In this document: positions 1-6,427 of the stretch, piece by piece | Position numbering within the stretch: position 1 is the first letter of the stretch | How the letters are laid out: the number at the start of each line of letters is the position of its first letter | The notes under the pieces: model-generated | The model's input: only the letters and a program-made list of their open reading frames with translations | Told to the model about the DNA's origin: nothing | The model's database searches: none | Program-made: the position numbers and the translations under genes | Assembly (NCBI GenBank): GCA_958417755.1 | Contig: CATZDY010000129.1 | Span: 1-6,944, forward strand | Length of the DNA stretch: 6,944 bases | Source of the DNA: an uncultured Peptococcaceae bacterium | Lineage (GTDB): Bacteria; Bacillota; Desulfotomaculia; Desulfotomaculales; Desulfocucumaceae | Reading direction: 5' to 3'

Positions 1-554
1 ATGTTTATATTTGCTGTTTTAGCCTCCCCGGACAGTCGTAAATCACCGGCTCCGGAAATTTGAATATTCAATTGTTCCACTTCTATAGGGAGCTCAACAT
101 CGCATCCTCCTGATATATCCAAAAGAAATGTTTGTGCTGTAAGGGTATCCGCTTGTTTCAATGTTAATCCACCACGGACAATCAGACCCTCTAAGTTTGG
201 AGTGGAAATATGAATTTTGGGTATTTTATTCCCACTCATCACAATTTGTTTATCTTGCTTAATCAAAAGCTGGTTATCTTTTGTGGTGATATGAAGATAT
301 GGCAACAAATTTTCTTGGATTTCTACAGTAACGGAATTTGATGGAGCAGAAGAATAGATAACTTCTGCAAAGGTATCAATAACCACTGTTTTAAACTCTG
401 ACACAGGATATTCTTTGCTCACAATTTCTCCAGTACCGTAAATTGTATCTTCAGAATTGCTTATAAAATCAACAACTACACATCCATTGAAAAGACATAG
501 TATTCCCAATATCATGAAAATGGATAGAAAACGGATGACTATTCTTTTATTCAT
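1..554 (-). CDS. Putative lipoprotein with GIN (DUF2807) domain, 3' end outside window
   Basis: The start codon at 554-552 begins a frame that stays open for 184 codons to the left edge, so the C-terminus is missing. Residues 1-24 are a basic start (MNKR) plus a hydrophobic stretch ending in LFNGC. Cys25 is the likely lipidated residue, which would place the protein on the outer face of the membrane; the -3/-2 positions (Phe, Asn) make this an imperfect lipobox. From about residue 50 the sequence is beta-rich, with 'SEFKTVVID', 'PNLEGLIVRGG' and the repeated pattern SGGCDVEL / SGAGDLRLSG (148-176). This matches the right-handed beta-helix GIN domain (DUF2807, 'auto-transporter adhesin head'). 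The start overlaps the permease stop as ATGA, and GGAAAGGAG lies about 9 nt upstream, so it is the fourth gene of the GntR-ABC operon. GIN domains have no firmly known function; a role as surface partner of the ABC transporter is inference from position. Confidence 0.82.
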   Translation of the reverse strand, partial: MNKRIVIRFLSIFMILGILCLFNGCVVVDFISNSEDTIYGTGEIVSKEYPVSEFKTVVIDTFAEVIYSSAPSNSVTVEIQENLLPYLHITTKDNQLLIKQDKQIVMSGNKIPKIHISTPNLEGLIVRGGLTLKQADTLTAQTFLLDISGGCDVELPIEVEQLNIQISGAGDLRLSGEAKTANIN

Positions 555-1297
555 AAATTCATTCTCCTTTCCATCAGATAGGCAGTGATATAAAATACGA
601 TAGCTGTTTTGCATAAAAAGAGGAAAATATAGGCAATCATGCCAAGATTAAAATCCGGTACAAGAGAGATATGGAAGAGAAATCCATGTCTAGTAAGCTC
701 GCTAAAGGGCATTAAAAGTAGATAAAGCCAATTCAGCACATATACAATGCCAATGGAAGTTAAGATTCCCCAAACGATTCTCCCTTTATATTGATAAAAA
801 ATACTTTTCCAAAGAACAATGGCTAAAAAAATCGTCAAAATGAATAAGAAATAATACAATACCCAAGTAACCAGGAGAATGATAATTTCTGCAATATTGA
901 TATTGCCTGTTAATTGAGGGATATGATTGACAAAAATGAATGCCTGGAGAACAATACCAGCAATCCCTAAAGCAAATCCAATTGTATCTTGTACAACAAT
1001 GGATAATACATGTCCTAAAAGTATCTTCCAGCTGGCAGTTGGGGTTAAAAACACATGATATCCTATGGGTGCAGCAAATAGGCTACGGATAATCTCATAA
1101 TCAGCCAGAATGTTTACAACAAACAAAGCACATAAGGCCAAAGAAGATAAGGTTATCGCTGTGATGAGGCCTGCTGTACCATATAGTTCTGTATATCCAC
1201 AAATCCCGAATATTAAATTGAGTACAATCAATGCAAAAAGCGTCCAAAGTCGCATTTGCAGGCGAGGCCGTATGGCATACATCCATTTTTTAAGCAT
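551..1297 (-). CDS. ABC transporter permease (ABC-2-like), six predicted membrane helices
   Basis: This 248-residue integral membrane protein should form the transmembrane part of an ABC exporter with the ATPase encoded just upstream. Hydrophobic segments, judged by eye, lie near residues 17-34, 41-64, 95-125, 136-163, 172-196 and 220-241. Between helices 2 and 3 is a cytoplasmic segment with 'GYHVFLTP' and a following 'WKILLGHVLS', a pattern often seen in ABC-2 type permeases at the contact with the ATPase. The start at 1297 sits 7 nt after GGAGGTG and overlaps the end of the ATPase gene by 8 nt; its TGA stop overlaps the ATG of the GIN lipoprotein gene. I cannot name the substrate. YtrA-linked permeases of Firmicutes are associated with export or resistance to cell-envelope-active compounds, so a hydrophobic or peptide substrate is a family-based guess. 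Confidence 0.85.
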   Translation of the reverse strand: MLKKWMYAIRPRLQMRLWTLFALIVLNLIFGICGYTELYGTAGLITAITLSSLALCALFVVNILADYEIIRSLFAAPIGYHVFLTPTASWKILLGHVLSIVVQDTIGFALGIAGIVLQAFIFVNHIPQLTGNINIAEIIILLVTWVLYYFLFILTIFLAIVLWKSIFYQYKGRIVWGILTSIGIVYVLNWLYLLLMPFSELTRHGFLFHISLVPDFNLGMIAYIFLFLCKTAIVFYITAYLMERRMNL

Positions 1298-1988
1298 GGG
1301 AAAACACCTCCAAATACACCTGCTCTATGGTTTTACCAGATTCTTCACGTATGGTTTCACAATTTCCTTGGAATAAGATTTTACCTTGGGAAAGAAGAAA
1401 AATGCTATCAAAAATGGTTTCTACATCTTTCACCAGATGGGTGGAAAGTAAAATTGAAGATTCTTCCAGTTGCATGGATAAAATTGAATCCAATACTTTC
1501 ATTTTTCCCACAGGATCAATACCACCCAGGGGTTCGTCCAAAAGGTATAAAGACGTGCGGCGGGAAAAGGTTAGTCCTAAAGATACACGTTCTTGCATTC
1601 CTTTAGAAAGATTTTTGATGTATGCCCTAGGGGAGAGTTCCAAAAGTTCCATCATAAAGGTAGCCTTTTGCTGTTCATAATCTGGATACATGTCTTGATA
1701 ATAACCAAAGGCATCCCGCACCCGCATCCAGGAAGGAAATTCTGCTTGGTCTGGTAAAAAGGAAATGGTCATTTTTGCGGCAATACCCCGGGCTGCATGA
1801 TTTGGATAAATGATTTCTCCCTTTTCGGATTGTAACAAACCAGCAATGGTTTTCATTAAGGTTGTTTTTCCTGAACCATTGGGACCCAGTAAACCAATAA
1901 TTTTTCCAGATTCAATGTTCAGATCTATGCCACAAAGCGCATGTTTACCCTGAAAATGTTTTTCAAGCCCTTTGATCGTCATAAGCAT
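1290..1988 (-). CDS. ABC transporter ATP-binding protein (YtrB/BcrA-like exporter ATPase)
   Basis: This is the 232-residue cytoplasmic ATPase that should power the adjacent permease. Visible motifs are Walker A GPNGSGKT (35-42), the signature LSKGM (127-131, the K replacing the usual S/G), Walker B LYLLDE (147-152), the D-loop GGID (155-158) and the switch histidine in LLSTH (His184). The Q-loop region reads FLPDQAEF (77-84), so the glutamine (81) is one residue later than in the common 'LPQ' form. I chose the ATG at 1988 because AAGGAGGTG lies 9 nt upstream. A longer reading from 2060 would add 24 residues that lie inside the GntR gene and do not resemble an ABC N-terminus. ATG at 1982 is possible but too far from the ribosome binding site. 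The gene overlaps the end of the regulator gene by 26 nt and the permease gene by 8 nt, which suggests coupled translation. Confidence 0.93.
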   Translation of the reverse strand: MLMTIKGLEKHFQGKHALCGIDLNIESGKIIGLLGPNGSGKTTLMKTIAGLLQSEKGEIIYPNHAARGIAAKMTISFLPDQAEFPSWMRVRDAFGYYQDMYPDYEQQKATFMMELLELSPRAYIKNLSKGMQERVSLGLTFSRRTSLYLLDEPLGGIDPVGKMKVLDSILSMQLEESSILLSTHLVKDVETIFDSIFLLSQGKILFQGNCETIREESGKTIEQVYLEVFSHA

Positions 1989-2379
1989 GCTCTTCGACAC
2001 CTCCTTCCAATTGTTTTTCAATTTCCATTCGTATTTGTTTGTCAGAAAAGCCCAAGGCACGCAATTCCTTTATAAATCGTGTTGTGGATTCTGTAACCAT
2101 TTCATGTTTCACTCTGGTGATGATTTCTTTTTCTTGCATCACAAAATATCCCATTCCTCTCTGGCTATAGATTAAATTTTTCCGTTCCATTTCCTGATAT
2201 GAGCGCTGAATGGTATTGGTGTTTACTTTTAAGAGATGGGCCAAATCTCGGATGGATGGAATGCGTTCACCGGGTTCACTTTCACCTTTGACTAAGGAAC
2301 GGCAGAAAAGATTGACAATTTGTTGATAAATGGGAAATCGTTCATCAAATTCATTTCGCCATGTTTCCATGGAAAGCAT
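1963..2379 (-). CDS. GntR-family transcriptional regulator, YtrA subfamily
   Basis: This is a 138-residue DNA-binding regulator. Residues 13-80 form a typical GntR winged helix: 'PIYQQIVNLF' leads in, PSIRDLAHLLKVNTNTIQRS (41-60) is the helix-turn-helix, and ERKNLIYSQRGMGYFV (65-80) is the wing. Only about 55 residues follow, predicted helical and probably a dimerisation segment. This short tail, with no large ligand-binding domain, is the hallmark of the YtrA subfamily, which usually represses an ABC transporter operon in cis. The start at 2379 has GGAGGTG 5 nt upstream; Met4 would be too distant. It is the first gene of the operon and overlaps the ATPase gene by 26 nt. A perfect inverted repeat over its promoter (2395-2422) is the probable binding site, so autorepression is likely. 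The inducer cannot be read from the sequence. Confidence 0.93.
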   Translation of the reverse strand: MLSMETWRNEFDERFPIYQQIVNLFCRSLVKGESEPGERIPSIRDLAHLLKVNTNTIQRSYQEMERKNLIYSQRGMGYFVMQEKEIITRVKHEMVTESTTRFIKELRALGFSDKQIRMEIEKQLEGGVEEHAYDDQRA

Positions 2380-2394
2380 GTTTGCACCTCCGTT

Positions 2395-2422
2395 CTAGTG
2401 TACTATAATACTATTACACTAG
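2395..2422 (-). promoter_or_regulatory. Inverted-repeat operator, probable GntR binding site
   Basis: CTAGTGTA (2395-2402) and TACACTAG (2415-2422) form a perfect 8-bp inverted repeat with a 12-nt AT-rich spacer. It lies 16 nt upstream of the GntR start codon and covers the -10 element and part of the promoter spacer. Two-fold symmetric sites of the GT...AC type placed over their own promoter are what GntR-family dimers usually bind. The simplest reading is negative autoregulation of the regulator, ABC and lipoprotein operon. The repeat is seen directly; the protein-site pairing is inferred from position. Confidence 0.72.
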
Positions 2423-2436
2423 TATGGCAAAGTCAA
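2402..2436 (-). promoter_or_regulatory. Sigma-A-like promoter of the GntR-ABC-GIN operon
   Basis: On the minus strand TTGCCA (2430-2425) is followed after 17 nt by TATAGT (2407-2402), each matching the vegetative consensus at 5 of 6 positions. A second reading, TTGACT (2436-2431), 17 nt, TAGTAT (2413-2408), overlaps it and has a weaker -10. Transcription would begin near 2395-2401, leaving a leader of only about 16-22 nt that carries the GGAGGTG ribosome binding site. The operator repeat overlaps either -10 box, so a bound regulator would block RNA polymerase. Confidence 0.65.
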
Positions 2437-2600
2437 GCTTTATTTGCAAATGATATGATGAATGTTGCATTGCAAAAAGTATGACAAATTATTTTCCCTG
2501 TTCTATAGGACCGCTTGTTTCATTGAGGTATCAGAAGGAAGCTGCTAAAAGGCTTAAGATAGCTTTCATGTTTATATATACTTTTAATGCTAGACACATA
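2437..2600. other. Intergenic AT-rich stretch with no supported gene
   Basis: This lies between the promoter of the GntR operon and the terminator of the upstream block. The palindromic hexamer TTGCAA occurs twice (2444-2449 and 2470-2475), 26 nt apart. I see no start codon with a ribosome binding site, no convincing riboswitch-like structure and no other hairpin with a T-run. It is probably plain spacer. Confidence 0.5.
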
Positions 2601-2638
2601 AAAACGCAGGATTGAAAAGGTGCGAAATCCTGCGTTTT
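2601..2638 (-). terminator. Rho-independent terminator after fni
   Basis: AAAACGCAGGATT (2601-2613) pairs perfectly with AATCCTGCGTTTT (2626-2638), giving a 13-bp stem with a 12-nt loop. Read on the minus strand the stem runs into a T-run (2604-2600), suitable for ending the transcript about 36-75 nt after the fni stop codon. The plus-strand side also ends in six Ts, so the hairpin could work in both directions, but no plus-strand gene leads into it here. It separates the isomerase block from the GntR-ABC operon. Confidence 0.88.
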
Positions 2639-2673
2639 TTGAGAACAAACAATATACTGTTGAAATATATTTT

Positions 2674-3750
2674 CTATCTTTTAGCATAGGAATGAATGTC
2701 AATTCCCCTTCTTTCCATCCATTCTGCTGTAAGGCCTTTGATAATCAAAGGCTTTAGGGGCAAAGATGCTATATTTTTTGCCCCTAATAATAGCATCATG
2801 GTTGCTAATTCATGTCTTAATGTTTCAATATTTTTTTCCAATTGTAAAGGATTTTCTTGAATTAAGATTTCCAAAGGAGGTCTAGCCATGGCAACTATTT
2901 TTGCACCCAGCATAAGGGAACGCACCATATCCAAACTACTTCGGATACCCCCGGAAGCAACAAATTGTATATCCAACTGTAAGCTTAAACCTTCTAGTAA
3001 ACTAATGGCCGTGGGAATACCCCAACCTTGTAACATAAATCTTTTTTCCTTGGCATCCGATTGATCCCTTGCTATTTCTATGGCAGCAAAATCCGTTCCC
3101 CCGCTGCCTCCTACATCCATGCAACGTACTCCTATATCATACAATGCTTTTACTGTTTCTCTGGATAAACCAAATCCTACTTCTTTTACCATAACTGGTA
3201 CAGAAAGGCTTGCTACCACCTTGGCAATATTCTCTAGCATTCCTTTAAAACAGCAATCACCTTCTGGCATTAATACTTCTTGGGGTACATTTAAATGCAA
3301 TTGTAAGCCATCTGCTGCAATCATTTCCACCGCAGACCTGGCCTCCTCTAGACTGCAAGAAGCGCCAAGATTAGCCAGCAATATCCCTTTAGGATTTACT
3401 TGTCGGGCTACCATGAAAGTCTCCCTGACGCTTTTGTCTGTTAGTGCAGCCCGTTGGGAACCTACGGCCATGGCAATACCAGTTTTGGCAGCAACCAGCG
3501 AAAGCTCCCGATTAATCCAAGCAGTATCCGGATGTCCTCCTGTAATGGCATTGATACAAAAAGGTAATTTTAGCATTTTACCTAAAAACGTACAAGAGGT
3601 ATCCACATCAGCCATATCCAGCTCAGGAAGGGCCTGATGAATGGGAATGATATCGTCTAATCCTGTGGATATGCTTGCGTCTGGCAATGCCAAGGCCAAA
3701 CGCAAGTGATCCAATTTTCGATTTTGTCTAGGGGGTTTGCTTTTTTTCAT
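2674..3750 (-). CDS. fni: Type 2 isopentenyl-diphosphate delta-isomerase (FMN-dependent)
   Basis: This cytoplasmic flavoenzyme interconverts isopentenyl and dimethylallyl diphosphate using reduced FMN and Mg2+, supplying both isoprenoid building blocks. The 358-residue length fits the family. Hallmarks in order are RKLDH (11-15, substrate diphosphate binding), INAITGG (66-72), VGSQRAAL (96-103), LANLGA (125-130) and QLHLNVPQE (150-158). The last contains the histidine, the catalytic glutamine and the metal-binding glutamate. Then come VKEVGFG (188-194), GGSGGT (214-219), WGIPT (243-247) and ASGGIR (265-270), which line the FMN site in a TIM barrel. After MPEGD the usual Arg-Ser region reads Cys-Cys (166-167), which I do not expect to abolish activity. 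The ATG lies 5 nt after the stop of the SLH gene, and the nearest GGAG is 14 nt upstream (3765-3768), so translation may depend on coupling to that gene. A terminator follows. Confidence 0.95.
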   Translation of the reverse strand: MKKSKPPRQNRKLDHLRLALALPDASISTGLDDIIPIHQALPELDMADVDTSCTFLGKMLKLPFCINAITGGHPDTAWINRELSLVAAKTGIAMAVGSQRAALTDKSVRETFMVARQVNPKGILLANLGASCSLEEARSAVEMIAADGLQLHLNVPQEVLMPEGDCCFKGMLENIAKVVASLSVPVMVKEVGFGLSRETVKALYDIGVRCMDVGGSGGTDFAAIEIARDQSDAKEKRFMLQGWGIPTAISLLEGLSLQLDIQFVASGGIRSSLDMVRSLMLGAKIVAMARPPLEILIQENPLQLEKNIETLRHELATMMLLLGAKNIASLPLKPLIIKGLTAEWMERRGIDIHSYAKR

Positions 3751-3755
3751 AGTAT

Positions 3756-6380
3756 CTATGCATTCTCCATAGGTATTTCTCCTGTTGTATGATATTGAGC
3801 AAGATATTCCATTGTCCTGGCAATCAGAGCTGCACTTTCTGCTCTGGTGGCCAAGCCTTTGGGATTAAAACGCTGTTGATTGTCCCCTTTTAAAAGCCCT
3901 GCCCCTACAGTCCGGGAAACAGGATCTAAGGCCCATTGGGCCACAGCGTTACGATCCACAAACCCAGCTAAGGTATCTGCCGAAGCTTCTGGTAAGTTTA
4001 GCGCCCGGCTAATGCAAGAGGCCATTTCTGAACGAGTAATGGTTCTATTGGGCTTGAAGGTCCCATCATTGTATCCAGATATAACACCCTTTTGTACTGC
4101 AATACCAACATAGCCTTTCGCCCAATCAGGGATGGTAGCACTATCAGTAAAATTGGTATTTCCTTCTGTGGGCAACCAATTCATAGCCTTAGCCAGCATG
4201 GTTATAAATTGTACACGGGTTACTTTGTCTTGGGGCATAAATACATTGCCCGGGAAACCGGATACAATCCCTTTGACAGATAAATTTGTAACATCAGTTT
4301 TGGCCCAATGCCCTTCCATATCCGTGAATACAGGGGCTGCTTTTTTTAGCACCAAAGCTAAGGGTTCCAAGGTAGAAATTTGAGCATTATTCATCTCTTC
4401 TGTACTGAATGATACCCATTGACCTTCCTGTAATTGCAGCAATACAGCCTGGTTGTTTTGCCATTGTACAGCAGCGGGTTTTAAAAATTCTTTTCCTTCC
4501 ATATCAGCTGTTATCTCTACCCCTGTTACCAATTGATATCCTTCTGGTAAAGGAGTGGATAGGGTTGTCAAAGGTTTCATTATAACCGTTGTTTCTGCTG
4601 GTAATCCTTCAGCAGGTACAACAACAGTAAGTCCATCCAAGGTCAAAGACAGGGGTGCATTTTCAGTGGATTTCCCTATCACTTGCTGGCCTTCTGCCAC
4701 AGTAATGGGAATATCCTTGGTGATACCTCTAAAATTCACTTGTAATACACCAATACCTGGGGTAGCTGGCGCTGTATAGGTATCTCCGGATACACTTCCT
4801 TTTAGGCCAGAGGCAGATAATTGATATTGTCCTGGTTGCAATGAAAATTCTGTTCCATCATTGCACACGACTTTTACTTTGCATTGAACTGAACCACCAG
4901 GTGTTAAACGGATTTCGCTTGGCTCTACATCTAAGCGATTGATGCTTTTTTCGTCATATACTTGAACAGGGATTTCTTTATCATAAACACCATTGGAAGC
5001 AACCACAGTGACAGCTCCACCAGTTTCAAAGGTTAATTGATTGCCCACCACATTTCCTGTTCCATTTTTAAAAGACCATTTGAGTTCAGAAGCCCCCACT
5101 TGATCGGTGTTGTAATATTCGTCATATCCTTTAACCGTCAATGTATACGGAAGTACTACCAAAAATATCTCTGCACTGATATCCACCAACAAACCTGCCA
5201 ATTTTCCAGGAGGAGCTGTGCTGAACAAGCCAATGGCTGTAGGGATTTGTCTCTGGCTTCCCCCCTGGGGCTTTGTCAGTAAACTTACTTCTTTTTCAGC
5301 CAAAGGCCTGGCTACCATGGTGGTTGAACCGCCTCCATCAAGATTGATTGCCCAATGAGCCCCCAGACCAGATAGGAAATAAGCCATTTCCCATTGGGTC
5401 ATACCTTGGCTGTTGCTGCTTTTTTCTGCACAGGCCAAGTATAAAGTACGACCATCCGCTGTGTATCCCAAAGCTGTTCTGGCTACTCTACCGGTAATTT
5501 CCTGACTAAAAGAGTTTGGAATAGAGCCATTATGAATCAACAAGGCCTGTCCTCCTACAGCTGCTTGGATTTGATCCACAGGACCCACTGCATAGGATAC
5601 TTGGACAGTATCGCCTATTTGGAAATTATCACGCAAAAAAGATGCCGCTGCCCCTTGTCCTCTCAACACATATCCTCCCATGGGAATGGTGGTGGCTGAT
5701 AAGTTATTTCTTATTTCTTGGACAATTTGATTGGAAATCACCATTTCTACCACATCATTGCCACCGCCTCTGCTGCTGGACCCCCAATCCGTATTATACA
5801 ACTGTAAGGTTCCTGCATCAGAAGATGCGCCTCCCATCACCAAATAGGCAGGTTTATTGATACCACTCAAAGTGAAAGAGTTACCATTGGCTGCAGTTAC
5901 TTGTCCTGAAAAAGTAAATATATCAATCAAAGGAACCTTACTCTGCATGAGCGCAAATCCATACATATCTGTTCTTTGGGCTGGAGAAGATAGTAATGTT
6001 CCATTTTGATAAGTAAGACCAATGGGTCTGCCACTGGTACCCATTTGAAAAAAGTCTCCATTAATGGCAGCCACAGCGCCAACTCTGTTTGCCATATTGG
6101 AAACAACTTGGTTTTTGGCAAATGTTCCGTCATTGCCAACAATGGTATCTAGCTTTACATAAGGGTTGGTCAAATCGACCTTTAATACATATACCAAAGC
6201 TTTTCCCCCACCAGATGTAGATTCATAAGTCATTACATCTACTCCTGCTGTCACTGGAGAAGAAGCTGTTTGCTTGGATACTGGTAGGCTATCCGCATAG
6301 GCAAAGCCATTGCCTATCCATAAAGCGAACAACAAGCTCCACACAAGCATGCCAATCAATTTTTTATCTATTCGAATCAT
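3756..6380 (-). CDS. Secreted phosphodiester glycosidase (NAGPA-type) with three SLH domains
   Basis: This 874-residue surface protein begins with a signal peptide (residues 1-29: basic IRIDKK, hydrophobic core, AYA cleavage). About 60-385 is a phosphodiester-glycosidase domain, the family of human NAGPA ('uncovering enzyme'), with AINGDFF (105-111), GRVARTALG (298-305) and the hallmark LDGGGSTTM (347-355). Members remove a sugar linked through a phosphodiester; the substrate here is unknown, and wall polymer or glycan phosphodiesters are a guess. Residues 395-562 look like two Ig-like beta-sandwich modules, and 572-680 resembles a ZU5-like domain (VVVPAEGLPAETTV). Three SLH repeats follow (about 685-735, 744-795, 807-857) with TRVQ, TRSE and TRAE motifs that bind pyruvylated secondary wall polymer. 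I chose the ATG at 6380, with GAGGGGA 5 nt upstream. A TTG at 6431 would add 17 residues ahead of the signal peptide and lacks support. The gene lies 47 nt after the DUF2148 gene and 5 nt before fni. Confidence 0.9.
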   Translation of the reverse strand: MIRIDKKLIGMLVWSLLFALWIGNGFAYADSLPVSKQTASSPVTAGVDVMTYESTSGGGKALVYVLKVDLTNPYVKLDTIVGNDGTFAKNQVVSNMANRVGAVAAINGDFFQMGTSGRPIGLTYQNGTLLSSPAQRTDMYGFALMQSKVPLIDIFTFSGQVTAANGNSFTLSGINKPAYLVMGGASSDAGTLQLYNTDWGSSSRGGGNDVVEMVISNQIVQEIRNNLSATTIPMGGYVLRGQGAAASFLRDNFQIGDTVQVSYAVGPVDQIQAAVGGQALLIHNGSIPNSFSQEITGRVARTALGYTADGRTLYLACAEKSSNSQGMTQWEMAYFLSGLGAHWAINLDGGGSTTMVARPLAEKEVSLLTKPQGGSQRQIPTAIGLFSTAPPGKLAGLLVDISAEIFLVVLPYTLTVKGYDEYYNTDQVGASELKWSFKNGTGNVVGNQLTFETGGAVTVVASNGVYDKEIPVQVYDEKSINRLDVEPSEIRLTPGGSVQCKVKVVCNDGTEFSLQPGQYQLSASGLKGSVSGDTYTAPATPGIGVLQVNFRGITKDIPITVAEGQQVIGKSTENAPLSLTLDGLTVVVPAEGLPAETTVIMKPLTTLSTPLPEGYQLVTGVEITADMEGKEFLKPAAVQWQNNQAVLLQLQEGQWVSFSTEEMNNAQISTLEPLALVLKKAAPVFTDMEGHWAKTDVTNLSVKGIVSGFPGNVFMPQDKVTRVQFITMLAKAMNWLPTEGNTNFTDSATIPDWAKGYVGIAVQKGVISGYNDGTFKPNRTITRSEMASCISRALNLPEASADTLAGFVDRNAVAQWALDPVSRTVGAGLLKGDNQQRFNPKGLATRAESAALIARTMEYLAQYHTTGEIPMENA

Positions 6381-6427
6381 ACATTTCCCCTCGCTAAAAG
6401 ACTTTATTATTAAATATATTGCTTGCA

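Noticed and set aside
1989..2060. Longer ATPase start at 2060 (24 extra residues)
   Set aside because: The extension lies within the GntR coding sequence, lacks a ribosome binding site and does not look like an ABC N-terminus, whereas ATG at 1988 has AAGGAGGTG at 9 nt.
2444..2475. Two TTGCAA palindromes 26 nt apart upstream of the GntR promoter
   Set aside because: The hexamer is short and expected often in AT-rich DNA, and nothing links it to a regulator.
2539..2571. Tiny minus-strand frame starting MKAILSLL, like a signal peptide
   Set aside because: It ends after about 11 codons and has no ribosome binding site, so it is most likely chance.
2520..2702. 60-codon minus-strand reading frame across the terminator
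   Set aside because: It overlaps the 3' end of fni out of frame, runs through the terminator hairpin and has no convincing ribosome binding site.
3080..3637. 185-codon plus-strand reading frame
   Set aside because: It is antisense to fni, whose protein is clearly conserved. The antisense product shows no domain or ribosome binding site.
6381..6427. Possible promoter between the DUF2148 and SLH genes
   Set aside because: The gap is AT-rich, but no -35/-10 pair at 16-18 nt spacing matches well. Read-through from upstream is simpler.
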